Source of the DNA: Mercurialis annua
Lineage: Eukaryota; Streptophyta; Magnoliopsida; Malpighiales; Euphorbiaceae
Reading direction: 5' to 3'
DNA: 64,000 bases
Assembly (NCBI RefSeq): GCF_937616625.2
Contig: NC_065573.1
Location: 18,491,001-18,555,000 of the forward strand
Positions 24,547 through 38,232 of the stretch are shown here, in pieces. The position numbers were made by a program, and so were the translations under genes. The notes below the pieces were generated by a model. That model searched no databases and was not told the DNA's origin. It was given only the letters and a program-made list of their open reading frames with translations. Position 1 is the stretch's first letter; the number at the start of each line of letters is the position of its first letter.

Positions 24547-27440
24547 TGTCACGACCCATTTTCATGAATCGCGACCGGCGCTAGGGTATGGGTAATGTAG
24601 TACCGAAACCCGTAGCTAGCCTCCCATATAAAGCATAAACACATAAACCTGCAGAAAACCAATGCTCGGGGGCAACCGAGACTTCAGCCTAAACTAGCAG
24701 TTATAATAATCAACAATTAATATAACATGCTTATTCAATTCTGATTTTAAAATAGATTTATCATAAACCGATATAAATAATAAAACATGCCAAAGCAATA
24801 TCACCAGTCGAACCAATCCGACAAAATAAATAATAATAACAAGGACGTCTAGTTACTACTGCGGTCTAAGAATAAAACAGTTTTACAATTTTATTAAAAT
24901 AGAAGGAACCTCCGAGGAAAAGTAAATGCGGAGATCACCCGACTCTCTCAGATAATAACCCTGGGGAAAATTGGGAAAACAACGGGGTCAGATATACTGA
25001 GATGAGTTCATACCACTATCTACATTTATTAAGTGGAAAACCTTTAAAACGTTTAAAAACATTTAATAACGATATTACGGATAATAGTTGGAACCCTAAT
25101 CCACAATTCTAAATAATAATCATAATCCAATAGGTCTGGTCCCGAGAGCTGAGCTACACCGAGTTACCACTGACCACACTTATACCAGAGTCCCGAGAGC
25201 TGAGCTACACCGAGTTACTCTACCTGGTCCCGAGAGCTGTGCTCACACCGAGTTACCACATTTCCATATATACCTTACCCAGATCAATACCGGTGCGCAC
25301 GCAGTCCTAATGATGCCCATTAGGTAGCACGTTCCAACTAAGAGCCATAATATAAAAACAGTTCGAAATATACGTACAGTATATATATTTAATATTAAAA
25401 TAACAATTTACTTAATAAAGCGGTAAATAGTAAATATAAACTCACTGCTTGCTAATCCGCGTGAAATACCGGCAAGCAACTAACTCTGGTTCGCCTCTGA
25501 AGCACGAACAGTAGACGAGTCTAGACAAATAAAATAATTATTAAAATCAGATCCTAACTCTAGAGAGTACTAGACACCACACAAGACTAGCACAAATAAT
25601 CACGTAGTAATTAAACAATCCAAAATAACACAAATATATCCAAAAGGTAATAAAGCCCAATTAATATAAGTCTATTGAGTTCCCGCTTAAAATCCAATTT
25701 ATAGATATTATTTAATAACTTTAAATAATAATTAATTTACAAATAGTGGGTATGCCGAGTTACCAAATAACTACCAAGCTAACCTCACTTGTCGGATGAC
25801 CCAAGTCTAATCCGACTCAAAACGTTTATCAAATATAAACCCGAGTTTATATTTATAAAATAAATTAACAAAATAATAATCCAATTTAAAAGCGGAACTC
25901 AATAACTTCAATATTAAATAACCCAAGTTACAACCCCAAAAACTTAATCATATAAGTCAAATAAAAGTTTAGGGACTAAATTGCACTTTAATCAATAAGG
26001 GACTAAACTGTACTTTTGCCAATTAGGGACTAAATTGTAATTTAGCCAATTTGATATTCAAACTCGATTATTAGCTCTTGTTTTATAATTAAGATAAAAT
26101 ATGAAGTAACCAACCAAGAATCCATTTAATTAAATTATAAAATAAGTTTAGGGGCTAAATTGTAATTTAACCAACTTTTGACAAAACGACATTTGTAGGC
26201 AAATATAATTATCCGAGTAATTATATTAACTTAATTTATAATTAAATATCGCTAACAACATATTAATTGAAAAACGAAACGAATTCTAATTCATTAAGTG
26301 AAGTTAAACTTAAGGGATTAATTTGTTTAGATAAAAAATGTAACATGATTGAAATGGCACATTAGCCATCCCTAACATTTGAATTAGGAAACACCCCCCC
26401 GCCTAAGCTTATGAACACAGCAACCATTTTCTTTTATTCTCTGATTTTATAACTTATATTACAATTCATATTTAGCTAATTAAACAACTCAGAGGCATGA
26501 TCTTAAGCCAACAACAACCCTTTAATCAATACTAAACAAAGTCGAAAATCCCATCACAGAAACATGAAAACAGATTTGGAATTTACGAAAAGAAACGATC
26601 GGAATTTGATGGAACAACTTAACCCGAAAGTTATAACTATTTAACACTAATCATATCAAGGTTTATCAACATGAATGAAGCAAAAACAAAGCCAAAGGAG
26701 GAAGAAGGCATACGGCAGAAACCAGAAAACTAAAACAGAAATTATAAAGCTTTAAAACGTAAACCGTACGGCGATTGAAACGAGATCGACGGCGTACCGT
26801 TCAGCGAAATTGAGGTAGGGAAACGTAGGTACGTGAGTCTAGATCGTCTGGAATCAAACGGTTCTGATTTCGATCTAGAAACGAGAGAGAACGAACCAAA
26901 TTACGCAATGACGTTCAAAGGCAAAATCTGGAAATTCAAGAATTCAGAAACTTACCGGACAGCGATCTTTGGCAAATGATAACGGCTTCGATACTCAGCG
27001 AAATGACAAGCGGAAAACGGCTAGGGTTTGTTTGCAGCGTGATGAAGGTTTTCTGTGAAGAATTCGACTTAAAAAGACGTAGGGAAGTGGGCCGTAAATG
27101 AGGTCGAAAAGGGCTGGGCGAAGGGGTGAGGGCTGTTATCAGATTCCCGTACGGGAATGGCTTATCAGCCCATCACTCCCGTACGGGAATGCCTGGTCTC
27201 GAACGAGACCAGGCCCAAAAAAGGGGATTCCCGTTCGGGAATTCCAATTCCCGAACGGGAATGAATAAATTTTTTTTTTTTTTTTTGTTTTTAATTAAAA
27301 AAAAACTTGGTTAAACCAATAAATCACACCCAAACCAAACAACTCGAACCAAGTCACTAATATCGAGATTACTTCAAAACGACCGGGAAAAATATCGGAA
27401 ATTAATAAAAATAAATTTAAAATTTTTACGGGATATTACA
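24547..27440 (-). repeat. 3' LTR (element orientation) of the Tekay-like element
   Basis: 2894 bp. Contains three tandem 'tcccgagagctgagctacaccgag'-type units at about 25139-25260, the 'gggactaaattgta' minisatellite at 25971-26055 and the hairpin cluster at 27143-27262. The polypurine tract AGTTGGGGAGAA (minus strand, 27441-27452) abuts it. Confidence 0.93.
27143..27262. repeat. Five CG-centred palindromes in LTR
   Basis: ATTCCCGTACGGGAAT at 27143-27158; CCCGTACGGG at 27178-27187; an 11-bp-arm hairpin (GCCTGGTCTCG plus complement) at 27191-27214; ATTCCCGTTCGGGAAT at 27227-27242; ATTCCCGAACGGGAAT at 27247-27262. The last two are also inverted relative to each other. The same cluster is present in the other LTR at about 35463-35582. 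Confidence 0.9.
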
Positions 27441-27557
27441 TTCTCCCCAACTAATTAAAAATTCGTCCTCGAATTTAACACGACAAATAAATCACATCAG
27501 AACAACACGTAACACAAGTAAAACTACAAAAGTCACAGAAAATCAAGATATCGTACC

Positions 27558-30500
27558 TCACGGAAAAAGAAAAGGATAGCGATTCCGCATATCCAACTCG
27601 GTCTCCCAAGTACACTCCTCTACAGAATGATTGCGCCAGAGAACTTTGACCATCGGAATCTCCTTGTTCCGCAACTTACGCACCTGCGTATCAACAATCT
27701 CAACTGGCTGTTCCTCATAGGACAGCTCCTGGTCAATCTCAACACTCTGAGGCACAATCACGTGCGAAGGATCAGAAATGCACTTTCTCAACATAGACAC
27801 GTGAAACACAGGATGTACTAACGACATATCTGGCGGTAGAACCAGACGATAAGCCACAGCTCCAATCCTCTCCGAAATCTCATAAGGACCAATATACCTC
27901 GGTGCCAACTTTCCCTTGACGCCAAAACGAACCACGCCTTTCATAGGCGAAACCCGAAGAAATACGAAATCACCAACCTGGAACTCAATGTCTTTCCTCT
28001 TCGGATCAGCATAACTCTTATGCCGACTAAAAGCAGTCTCTAACCTCCGCTTAATCAACGGTACCTTCTCAGAGGTAATCTGAATAATCTCCGCTCCCGA
28101 GAGTTTACGCTCTCCGACCTCCTCCCAACAGATAGGAGATCTACACTTGCGCCCGTACAAAGCCTCATACGGCGCCATCTCGATACTCGCGTGATAACTG
28201 TTGTTATAGGAAAACTCAATCAACGGCAAATGAGTATCCCAGCTACCCTGAAAATCGAGAACACACATCCTGAGCATATCCTCCAACGTCTGAATAGTCC
28301 TCTCAGACTGACCGTCAGTCTGAGGATGAAAAGCTGTACTGAAATCCAACCGAGAACCCAAGGATTCCTGTAACGCCTTCCAAAACCTCGAAGTAAACAC
28401 AGAACCTCTGTCTGAAACAATAGAAACCGGTACACCATGCAAACTGACAATCATGTCGATGTACAACTGAGCCAACCTCGAAGCAGTATACGAAACCTTA
28501 ATCGGAAGGAAATGAGCTGACTTGGTCATACGGTCAACTATCACCCAGATGGAGTCGTATCCCTGTCGAGTACGTGGTAACCCAACCACAAAATCCATAG
28601 CAATCCGCTCCCACTTCCACTCTGGAATAGGTAGTGGCTGCAGATAGCCAAAAGGTCTCTGATGCTCCAGCTTCACCTGCTGGCACGTCAGACACTTAGA
28701 AACATACTCAGCGACATCCTTCTTCATCCCGCTCCACCAGTAGGTACCCTTAAGATCATGGTACATCTTAGTAGAACCCGGATGAACACTATAAGCAGAC
28801 TTGTGCGCTTCTTCCAGAATCTGGTCCCTCAAACCATCTAAATCCGGAACACACAATCTCGAACCATGTCTCAGAACACCATCCACAAAAGTAAATTCAG
28901 GATTTCCATCCTGCTGAACTTCCTCAATAATCCGTTTCAACTGTGAATCCTCAGCTTGTAAAGCTTTGATCCGATCAATCAAAACGGGTTGCACTTGCAA
29001 CTGTGCTAACAAACAACCAGTCTGAGAAATCTGAAAACCGTAGCCCGAAGCTATCAAACTGTGCCACTCTCTAACCATGGGTCTACGCCCAATCTCAGAA
29101 ATATGAGCCAAGCTGCCCGAAGACTTGCGACTCAACGCATCGGCTACCACATTAGCCTTACCAGGATGGTACTGAATAGTACAGTCGTAGTCTTTCAGCA
29201 ACTCTAACCACCTCCTCTGTCTCAAGTTCAACTCTCTCTGATCAAAGATATATTTCAGACTCTTATGATCAGTGAAAATCTCACAAGTAGCACCATACAA
29301 ATAATGTCTCCAGATTTTCAGCGCAAAAACCACAGCTGCCAACTCTAAATCATGAGTAGGGTAATTCACCTCATGCTTCTTCAACTGTCTGGAAGCATAG
29401 GCAATCACCTGTCCATGTTGCATCAGAACGCAACCCAAACCAATCCGAGACGCATCACAATACACTGTGAAACCATCAATGCCAGAAGGCAAAGCCAACA
29501 CCGGAGCTGTAGTCAAAATCTCCTTGAGCTTCTCAAAGCTCGCCTCGCACTTGTCAGTCCACTCAAACTTGACACCCTTCTGTGTTAGTTTAGTCAAAGG
29601 TGCAGATATTCTGGAGAAATCTTGCACGAACCGACGATAGTAGCCAGCTAAACCCAGAAAACTTCTGATCTCGGTAACTGACCTTGGCCTTTGCCAATCC
29701 ATGACCGCCTCAATCTTCTTCGGATCAACCTTGATCCCATCTTTCGACACCACGTGTCCTAGAAAGGTAACCTGATCCAACCAGAACTCACATTTTGAGA
29801 ACTTAGCATACAACTGATGCTCACGCAACGTCTGTAGTATAGTCCTCAAATGGTAAGCATGCTCCTCCTCACTCCGAGAATAGATCAAAATGTCATCAAT
29901 GAAAACGATAACAAACTGATCCAAAAACGGCTTGAACACTCTGTTCATCATATCCATAAATGCTGCTGGTGCGTTCGTCAGACCAAAGGACATAACCAGA
30001 AACTCAAAATGTCCATAACGAGTCCGAAAAGCAGTCTTAGGCACATCTGCATCACGGATCCGAAGCTGATGATACCCAGACCTCAAATCAATCTTGGAAA
30101 AACACTTCGCACCCTGTAACTGGTCAAACAAATCATCGATGCGAGGAAGAGGATATCTGTTCTTGACAGTAACCTTGTTCAACTGTCTGTAGTCGATACA
30201 GAGTCGAAAGGAACCGTCTTTCTTCTTTACAAACAGAACTGGAGCACCCCACGGAGAAGTACTCGGTCTGATGAACCCGCTATCCAACAACTCTTGTAAC
30301 TGGTCCTTCAACTCCTTCAGCTCTGCAGGAGCCATCCGATACGGCGGTATCGAAATCGGAGCTGTACCAGAAACCACATCAATGCAAAACTCAATATCAC
30401 GATCAGGTGGTAATCCAGGCAATTCCTCTGGAAACACATCAGTGAACTCATTCACTATCGGTACACTATGCATATCACTACCACCAGCCTCCAAATCACG

Positions 30501-32525
30501 AACCACAGCAAGAAAACCCTGGCAACCCTTGCCTAACATCCGCTTCGCCTTGATGGCGGAAATCAGATTCTTGGGTGTCTCCGCCTTTTCTCCCTGAAAG
30601 GAAAAAGGTAGACCACCTGGAATCCTGAACTCGACTGACTTCTCTCGACAGTCAATAGAAGCATAATGGCGTGACAACCAGTCCATCCCCAAGATAACAT
30701 CAAAAGAAAGAACGTCAAGTACAATCAAATCAGCACATAATTCTCTACCCTGAATAACCACGGGACAAGAAGGATAGACGACGTCCACTACTACACCTTC
30801 AGACATAGGTGTAGACACAGCTAGAGGTTCATTCAAAACAGATGGTGCTCTACCCAATTTCCCAGCAAAACAAGTAGAAACAAACGAATGGGTCGCACCC
30901 GCATCAAATAATACCAAAGCATCAGTAAAAGAAATCGGAATGGTACCTTGCACCACAGCATTTGATGCACGGGCATCCTGAGGAGTAAGTGCGAACACTC
31001 TGGCCTGACCCTGCGGCTGCTGCTGCGAACTCTGTCCAGTACCATAACCGTTGGAACCTCTACCGCCGTTACCACGGCCACCAAAACCTCTGCCACCAGA
31101 ACCACGGCCCCGCTGGCCACCAAAAGATGCTGCAGGTTGAGAGTACCCTACAGACTGTGTAAACGCAGGTCTCTGCTGCTGATAAGATGACTGCGCCACA
31201 CTGGAGTTAGACATCTGCTGCCCAGATGTCGGACACTCCCTAGAAAAATGACCCGGCTGGCCACAAGTAAAACAACCTCCAGGAGCTAACTGACACTGAC
31301 CATAGTGCCTGCGTCTGCAATTCTGGCAGAACGGAATGTTCGATCCACCACTGTACCCGCGTCCTGAACCACGGTTGCTCCCACTGCTACTGGAACTGTA
31401 CGGAGCACTCCTGGCACTATGCCTCCCTTTGTTGTGAGTCCGTCGACTCCCCCTGTTGGCCTGAGAAGAGCCACTGTAGTAGTTCCCACTACCATGTTGC
31501 ACTGGGGCCTGCTGCCCCCCACTAGGAACGTCACTCTTTCCCTTCTGATTCTGGAAAGGGTCAGAGATCGTCCCAAACTGAACCATCGAATTTTCCATCC
31601 GCCGCGCACTATCCACTAACCGAGCAAACTCCATGTTTGTCCCTATCAGCAAAGGAAGAAACTCCGAGCCTAAACCCCTAACATAACGGTCGTTCACTCG
31701 CTCTTGATCACCCTGTAGATCCGTAGCAAACCGCCCCAAACGTACAAACTCAGTAGTGTAGTCTGTCACTGATCTATCCCCCTTCTTCAAAGTGAGCAGC
31801 TTTTCTCTGAAACTCTCAGTAACAGAGAAGGGTAGATAGTAACCTCTGAACCTGGTCACAAAATCAGCCCAAGGCAAAGTATCCATAACTGGCCTGATGT
31901 TATCGCGATACCAATCCTTAGCTGGACCCTTCAGCGATATTTCCACAAGCATCACTGATTGACGATCAGACGCTTGAATCCTCTGACTGTTGTACTCAAA
32001 TTCCTCCAAAAAGTCAAGAGCATCCCCAGTACCATCAAAAGAAGTCGGATTCAACTTCAAGTAGGTCATCACCAACTCTCTGTCTGTTGGAATATGACCG
32101 ACACCAGCAATTCCACCAATACCAGCTACAGCACCAACCTGAGGTTGCTGTTGCTGCGCTAACTGACCCAGTATATTACACTGATTCTGCAGTAGAGCCT
32201 GATTGTTCTGCATCTCGACAACGCCGGCCAAGAAAGTAGTGAAGTCGAACGCTTGCATATTTGGTGCTTGCTGTACCCCTGGTGCCTGCTGCACATTCGG
32301 TGCCTGAACACCTGCTGCACCGCGCCCTCTAGCTCCACCTCTACCAGCACCAGCTCCTCTGCCTCTACCAGCACCTCTACCTCTGCCAGCACCTCCACCT
32401 CGACCACGTCCAGCATTTGCCTGAGCTGGTGGTGCGTTCTGATCGACTTCCATGGAAATCGCATCATCAGCCACAGCTTCTTGCTCTGCCGCAGCACGAG
32501 CACGAGTACGAATAACATTGTCCAT
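27558..32525 (-). CDS. Tekay-like gag-pol polyprotein, 1655 residues
   Basis: A single frame without stops. The N-terminus is Ala/Gln-rich with Arg-Gly repeats (residues ~40-75). The gag core lies at ~150-310 ([23 protein letters not shown]). The zinc knuckle [14 protein letters not shown] is near 420. The protease [12 protein letters not shown] is near 540, with VILGMDWL after it. Reverse transcriptase spans ~690-900, with [13 protein letters not shown] and the catalytic FIDDILIYS near 877. RNase H follows with [15 protein letters not shown] near 1020. Integrase has the HHCC finger near 1240-1285 ([10 protein letters not shown]), the core acidic residues in AMDFVVGLP and IVSDRGSVF, and the Glu in TDGQSERT. 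The C-terminal ~70 residues ([15 protein letters not shown]) are a chromodomain, thought to direct insertion into heterochromatin. Expected products are capsid, protease, RT/RNase H and integrase, acting in cytoplasmic particles and then the nucleus. Confidence 0.95.
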   Translation of the reverse strand: MDNVIRTRARAAAEQEAVADDAISMEVDQNAPPAQANAGRGRGGGAGRGRGAGRGRGAGAGRGGARGRGAAGVQAPNVQQAPGVQQAPNMQAFDFTTFLAGVVEMQNNQALLQNQCNILGQLAQQQQPQVGAVAGIGGIAGVGHIPTDRELVMTYLKLNPTSFDGTGDALDFLEEFEYNSQRIQASDRQSVMLVEISLKGPAKDWYRDNIRPVMDTLPWADFVTRFRGYYLPFSVTESFREKLLTLKKGDRSVTDYTTEFVRLGRFATDLQGDQERVNDRYVRGLGSEFLPLLIGTNMEFARLVDSARRMENSMVQFGTISDPFQNQKGKSDVPSGGQQAPVQHGSGNYYSGSSQANRGSRRTHNKGRHSARSAPYSSSSSGSNRGSGRGYSGGSNIPFCQNCRRRHYGQCQLAPGGCFTCGQPGHFSRECPTSGQQMSNSSVAQSSYQQQRPAFTQSVGYSQPAASFGGQRGRGSGGRGFGGRGNGGRGSNGYGTGQSSQQQPQGQARVFALTPQDARASNAVVQGTIPISFTDALVLFDAGATHSFVSTCFAGKLGRAPSVLNEPLAVSTPMSEGVVVDVVYPSCPVVIQGRELCADLIVLDVLSFDVILGMDWLSRHYASIDCREKSVEFRIPGGLPFSFQGEKAETPKNLISAIKAKRMLGKGCQGFLAVVRDLEAGGSDMHSVPIVNEFTDVFPEELPGLPPDRDIEFCIDVVSGTAPISIPPYRMAPAELKELKDQLQELLDSGFIRPSTSPWGAPVLFVKKKDGSFRLCIDYRQLNKVTVKNRYPLPRIDDLFDQLQGAKCFSKIDLRSGYHQLRIRDADVPKTAFRTRYGHFEFLVMSFGLTNAPAAFMDMMNRVFKPFLDQFVIVFIDDILIYSRSEEEHAYHLRTILQTLREHQLYAKFSKCEFWLDQVTFLGHVVSKDGIKVDPKKIEAVMDWQRPRSVTEIRSFLGLAGYYRRFVQDFSRISAPLTKLTQKGVKFEWTDKCEASFEKLKEILTTAPVLALPSGIDGFTVYCDASRIGLGCVLMQHGQVIAYASRQLKKHEVNYPTHDLELAAVVFALKIWRHYLYGATCEIFTDHKSLKYIFDQRELNLRQRRWLELLKDYDCTIQYHPGKANVVADALSRKSSGSLAHISEIGRRPMVREWHSLIASGYGFQISQTGCLLAQLQVQPVLIDRIKALQAEDSQLKRIIEEVQQDGNPEFTFVDGVLRHGSRLCVPDLDGLRDQILEEAHKSAYSVHPGSTKMYHDLKGTYWWSGMKKDVAEYVSKCLTCQQVKLEHQRPFGYLQPLPIPEWKWERIAMDFVVGLPRTRQGYDSIWVIVDRMTKSAHFLPIKVSYTASRLAQLYIDMIVSLHGVPVSIVSDRGSVFTSRFWKALQESLGSRLDFSTAFHPQTDGQSERTIQTLEDMLRMCVLDFQGSWDTHLPLIEFSYNNSYHASIEMAPYEALYGRKCRSPICWEEVGERKLSGAEIIQITSEKVPLIKRRLETAFSRHKSYADPKRKDIEFQVGDFVFLRVSPMKGVVRFGVKGKLAPRYIGPYEISERIGAVAYRLVLPPDMSLVHPVFHVSMLRKCISDPSHVIVPQSVEIDQELSYEEQPVEIVDTQVRKLRNKEIPMVKVLWRNHSVEECTWETELDMRNRYPFLFP

Positions 32526-32866
32526 ATCCTAAGATTGAACAACAACAATTTAAATAACAGATATTTCATACCCAAGTATGAACAAAACAAGCAACATATA
32601 GGATTTCCCAAGAAATCAACAGCAATAAGATGTTCACCCAAGTGAAATAGCATTAACAATTAAAAGCATCAAATCAACAAATAATGACTGACTCGACGCA
32701 ATCCTATTGGTGTAGGCAGAATGTTTTAAAATCAAAAGATGACGTTTTTTAAAGACATGACAGAATCCTATATCCGCAGTAGTTCCTAAGACACAACCAA
32801 ACTTAACAGAGTAAACACATAGCAAACAATGGCCTTGGTTTGAAACCAAAGCTCTGATACCAAGTT
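32526..32866 (-). other. 5' leader and tRNA-iMet primer binding site
   Basis: On the minus strand TTGGTATCAGAGC (32863-32851) lies three bases from the LTR and matches the 3' end of initiator tRNA-Met. The remaining ~330 bp form an untranslated leader before gag. Confidence 0.88.
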
Positions 32867-35759
32867 TGTCACGACCCATTTTCATGAATCGCGACCGGCG
32901 CTAGGGTATGGGTAATGTAGTACCGAAACCCGTAGCTAGCCTCCCATATAAAGCATAAACACATAAACCTGCAGAAAACCAATGCTCGGGGGCAACCGAG
33001 ACTTCAGCCTAAACTAGCAGTTATAATAATCAACAATTAATATAACATGCTTATTCAATTCTGATTTTAAAATAGATTTATCATAAACCGATATAAATAA
33101 TAAAACATGCCAAAACAATATCACCAGTCGAACCAATCCGACAAAATAAATAATAATAACAAGGACGTCTAGTTACTACTGCGGTCTAAGAATAAAACAG
33201 TTTTACAATTTTATTAAAATAGAAGGAACCTCCGAGGAAAAGTAAATGCGGAGATCACCCGACTCTCTCAGATAATAACCCTGAGGAAAATTGGGAAAAC
33301 AACGGGGTCAGATATACTGAGATGAGTTCATACCACTATCTACATTTATTAAGTGGAAAACCTTTAAAACGTTTAAAAACATTTAATAACGATATTACGG
33401 ATAATAGTTGGAACCCTAATCCACAATTCTAAATAATAATCATAATCCAATAGGTCTGGTCCCGAGAGCTGAGCTACACCGAGTTACCACTGACCACACT
33501 TATACCAGAGTCCCGAGAGCTGAGCTACACCGAGTTACTCTACCTGGTCCCGAGAGCTGTGCTCACACCGAGTTACCACATTTCCATATATACCTTACCC
33601 AGATCAATACCGGTGCGCACGCAGTCCTAATGATGCCCATTAGGTAGCACGTTCCAACTAAGAGCCATAATATAAAAACAGTTCGAAATATACGTACAGT
33701 ATATATATTTAATATTAAAATAACAATTTACTTAATAAAGCGGTAAATAGTAAATATAAACTCACTGCTTGATAATCCGCGTGAAATACCGGCAAGCAAC
33801 TAACTCTGGTTCGCCTCTGAAGCACGAACAGTAGACGAGTCTAGACAAATAAAATAATTATTAAAATCAGATCCTAACTCTAGAGAGTACTAGACACCAC
33901 ACAAGACTAGCACAAATAATCACGTAGTAATTAAACAATCCAAAATAACACAAATATATCCAAAAGGTAATAAAGCCCAATTAATATAAGTCTATTGAGT
34001 TCCCGCTTAAAATCCAATTTATAGATATTATTTAATAACTTTAAATAATAATTAATTTACAAATAGTGGGTATGCCGAGTTACCAAATAACTACCAAGCT
34101 AACCTCACTTGTCGGATGACCCAAGTCTAATCCGACTCAAAACGTTTATCAAATATAAACCCGAGTTTATATTTATAAAATAAATTAACAAAATAATAAT
34201 CCAATTTAAAAGCGGAACTCAATAACTTCAATATTAAATAACCCAAGTTACAACCCCAAAAACTTAATCATATAAGTCAAATAAAAGTTTAGGGACTAAA
34301 TTGCACTTTAATCAATAAGGGACTAAACTGTACTTTTGCCAATTAGGGACTAAATTGTAATTTAGCCAATTTGATATTCAAACTCGATTATTAGCTCTTG
34401 TTTTATAATTAAGATAAAATATGAAGTAACCAACCAAGAATCCATTTAATTAAATTATAAAATAAGTTTAGGGGCTAAATTGTAATTTAACCAACTTTTG
34501 ACAAAACGACATTTGTAGGCAAATATAATTATCCGAGTAATTATATTAACTTAATTTATAATTAAATATCGCTAACAACATATTAATTGAAAAACGAAAC
34601 GAATTCTAATTCATTAAGTGAAGTTAAACTTAAGGGATTAATTTGTTTAGATAAAAAATGTAACATGATTGAAATGGCACATTAGCCATCCCTAACATTT
34701 GAATTAGGAAACACCCCCCCGCCTAAGCTTATGAACACAGCAACCATTTTCTTTTATTCTCTGATTTTATAACTTATATTACAATTCATATTTAGCTAAT
34801 TAAACAACTCAGAGGCATGATCTTAAGCCAACAACAACCCTTTAATCAATACTAAACAAAGTCGAAAATCCCATCACAGAAACATGAAAACAGATTTGGA
34901 ATTTACGAAAAGAAACGATCGGAATTTGATGGAACAACTTAACCCGAAAGTTATAACTATTTAACACTAATCATATCAAGGTTTATCAACATGAATGAAG
35001 CAAAAACAAAGCCAAAGGAGGAAGAAGGCATACGGCAGAAACCAGAAAACTAAAACAGAAATTATAAAGCTTTAAAACGTAAACCGTACGACGATTGAAA
35101 CGAGATCGACGGCGTACCGTTCAGCGAAATTGAGGTAGGGAAACGTAGGTACGTGAGTCTAGATCGTCTGGAATCAAACGGTTCTGATTTCGATCTAGAA
35201 ACGAGAGAGAACGAACCAAATTACGCAATGACGTTCAAAGGCAAAATCTGGAAATTCAAGAATTCAGAAACTTACCGGACAGCGATCTTTGGCAGATGAT
35301 AACGGCTTCGATACTCAGCGAAATGACAAGCGGAAAACGGCTAGGGTTTGTTTGCAGCGTGATGAAGGTTTTCTGTGAAGAATTCGACTTAAAAAGACGT
35401 AGGGAAGTGGGCCGTAAACGAGGTCGAAAAGGGCTGGGCGAAGGGGTGAGGGCTGTTATCAGATTCCCGTACGGGAATGGCTTATCAGCCCATCACTCCC
35501 GTACGGGAATGCCTGGTCTCGAACGAGACCAGGCCCAAAAAAGGGGATTCCCGTTCGGGAATTCCAATTCCCGAACGGGAATGAATAAATTTTTTTTTTT
35601 TTTTTGTTTTTAATTAAAAAAAAACTTGGTTAAACCAATAAATCACACCCAAACCAAACAACTCGAACCAAGTCACTAATATCGAGATTACTTCAAAACG
35701 ACCGGGAAAAATGTCGGAAATTAATAAAAATAAATTTAAAATTTTTACGGGATATTACA
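32867..35759 (-). repeat. 5' LTR (element orientation) of the Tekay-like element
   Basis: 2893 bp, nearly identical to 24547-27440. It should carry the promoter for the gag-pol transcript. Differences seen include A/G at 33116, A/G at 33285, A/C at 33772 and A/G at 35089. Confidence 0.93.
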
Positions 35760-36419
35760 GTTTGATCCCGGAGATTCTAGACTCACGTGTCTACATTTCC
35801 CTTTCTCGTTTTTGCAAAACGGTACGTAATCGATCGCCGTTCGGTTTATCGTTTTATGTTGTATAATCGGTTTCTTGTTCTATGTTACTGCCGATTTCCT
35901 TCTATACTCTTTTGCTTGATTTTGTTGTTTAATGTTGCTTAGTTTATGGATTTTGAATAGGTTAATCGTTTAATCTCAATTGTGATTTGCTTCGGTTTTA
36001 GTTTGGCTTCGTTTTCATTTAGATGCCGTGTTCATTGCTTGAATGGCCATCCTCTTTTAATCAGTTTAATAACATATATTCCTCTAGGTGTCGATTGTAT
36101 GAATAACATGGCTAAATACAAGCTTAGTTTTGAAGATGATGGCTTGATTTAAGAGTTTGTTTACTGGTTTGCTTTGAAATGGTGATTGTAGGCTATGGCG
36201 GGTTTGTTGATTTTGAATAAGGAAGATGGTGAAATTGCAATGTTAATCACCACAATGTTTTACTTTAATCAAATAAATTCTTAGAGTTAAATTACCTTTT
36301 GAATTGTCAATATTCGGTTTTCGTTAGGATTATAAGTAATATGTTGAAAACGATAAGCATTTTTTTTTATAAACTTAGGTTAATATAATTACTCGGGTAA
36401 TTATATTAGTTTTCGAATA

Positions 36420-36780
36420 TCAAAGTGGCTAAATTACAATTTAGTCCCTGAATGTCTTTATAACTTATTTAAGTAAGTTTTTGATTAATAACTAATATTT
36501 TGTTTTAATTATAAACAATATTAATTAGTTTGATTTCGTATATTAAATTGGCTAAATTACAATTTAGCCCTTCAGCGTTTTATAACTTATTTAATTAAGT
36601 TTTTGGTTAGTAACTTTATATTTTGTTTTAATTATAAATAAAAGTAATTAATTTGATTTTAAATATCAAATTGGCTAAAGTACAGTTTAGTCCCTAAGTG
36701 GCTAAAGTACAGTTTAGTCCCTAAGTGGCTAAAGTACAGCTTAGTCCCTTATTGGCTAAAATACAGTTTAGTCCCTAAAC
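36420..36780. repeat. 'ggctaaa...tttagtccct' minisatellite in solo LTR
   Basis: About four tandem ~26-bp units (taagtggctaaagtacag, tttagtccc) lie at 36660-36780, with two dispersed units at about 36428 and 36549. The reverse complement of the same unit is found in the other chromovirus LTRs at 25971-26055, 34291-34375 and 63588-63665. Confidence 0.8.
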
Positions 36781-38232
36781 TTTTATAAACTTAAAATGAT
36801 TAAGTTTTTGATTGTAACTCGGGTTACTTGAAGTTAAAGATATTGGGTTCCGTTTTAAATATTAATTTATTATTTTATCAAAATTGATTTTATAATTATA
36901 AACTATGGTTTATAATTGGGTATGATTATACTTATTTTATCAAAGTGATTTTGGGAATTATAAACTCTGGTTTATATTTTGATAAAATATTTTGGGTCGG
37001 GTTAGACTTGGGTCACCCGACATGTGAGGTAGCTTGGTAGTTATTGGTAACTCGGCTAACCCAATATTTGAGGAAATGGATTTAAGTTATTATTTATTTA
37101 TTATTTAAGTAATATTTTTTGGAACGGATTTTAAAGCGGAAACCCAATAGACTTTGCTTAATTATTTGAGTATTGTGTTACTCGATGTGATTTAGTTTGA
37201 CTCGGGTCATTACATGATTAATTGTTCATTCTATTCTTGCTATGTTTATGCTTGACTCGGTATTGTGCTAGTCCTATGTGGTGTCTAGTATTCTTAGAGT
37301 TAGGGGTTGGATGGATTTTAACTTATATATTGTTTTAGACCCGTTGACTGCTCGTGCTTCGGAGTCTACGCAGGGTTAGTTGTTTGCCAAGATTCACGTG
37401 GATAAGCAAGCAGTGAGTTTGTAGTGCTATTTAACGCTTTATTAAGTACCGCATCGTATTTTAATATTATAAATGCTTTTGAACTGTTTTTTTATGGATT
37501 ATGGATCTGGATTGAAACGAGCTACTCGATAGCCTTGTATCGAGACCGTGTGCACCGGTGAGTACTCTGGGAAACGGCAGAATAAAGTCTTGCTTACGCT
37601 GGTATATATTTATGACGAGGATTTGTTCCCGTCCACTCTAGGTTTATCAGTATGATATGTCATACTTACGCTGGGATCATTTCAATACTGTTTTTCATAA
37701 TCATATTATAGTAGTATAAAATGTTTTGATTTAAGGGTTTTAAACTTAATAAATGCAAATAGTATTGCGAACTCGTCTCAGTATATCTGACCCCATTGTT
37801 TTCCTAAATTTTCCAGGTTTATGATTTGAAAACTGGTCCACTCTGATTCTTTTGATTCATCCGAGGTTTTTATGTTATTTAAACTAGTTACTGTTTTCAA
37901 ACTCTTAGACCGCAGTAGAACTAGTTTATATATTACATTTGTTATTGCACTTTGGGATTGTTGATTTAATCGATTAATTATTATTGGCATGTTTACTCTG
38001 GATTATTTTGATATTATATTCAAGGCATGTTGTTGAGCATTTTGGATATTTAAGTTATTTACATTAGAACCGTAATATAAATTGCTAGACTTAGGATGGA
38101 GTCTCGGTTGCCCCCGAGCAGTTTCTGCAGGTTAACGTATTTGATTGATTTCCGTGAGGCTTGCTACGGGTTTTGGTACGACCATACCCATACCCAAGCG
38201 TCGGTCACGATTCATGAAATCGGGTCGTGACA

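Larger units (their letters stand above)
24547..35759 (-). mobile_element. Intact Tekay/Del-like Ty3/gypsy chromovirus
   Basis: An 11.2-kb complete element on the minus strand, with 2.9-kb LTRs, a tRNA-iMet primer site, a polypurine tract, one uninterrupted 1655-residue gag-pol and a perfect 5-bp duplication GTTTG at 24542-24546 and 35760-35764. In window orientation LTRs read TGTCACGACCC...GGGATATTACA. By eye the LTRs differ at about seven bases plus one homopolymer length in ~2893 bp, so the insertion is very recent. Long LTRs and a C-terminal chromodomain fit the Tekay/Del clade. It may be competent to move; this is inference. Confidence 0.93.
23977..38232 (+). mobile_element. Solo LTR of a chromovirus family, itself interrupted
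   Basis: The own sequence is 23977-24546 plus 35765-38232, about 3.04 kb. It starts TGTAATACCC and ends GGGTCGTGACA (TG...CA) and is flanked by ATTGT at 23972-23976 and 38233-38237. No internal region or second LTR remains, which is the signature of LTR-LTR recombination. It is clearly related to the LTR of the element inserted in it (shared ends, shared 'GATTCATGAAA', shared minisatellite) but well diverged and in the opposite orientation. Confidence 0.85.

Noticed and set aside
30271..32645. Several plus-strand open frames inside the chromovirus polyprotein
   Set aside because: They lie opposite an intact 1655-residue gag-pol and read as low-complexity shadows of Gln/Gly/Arg-rich codons.
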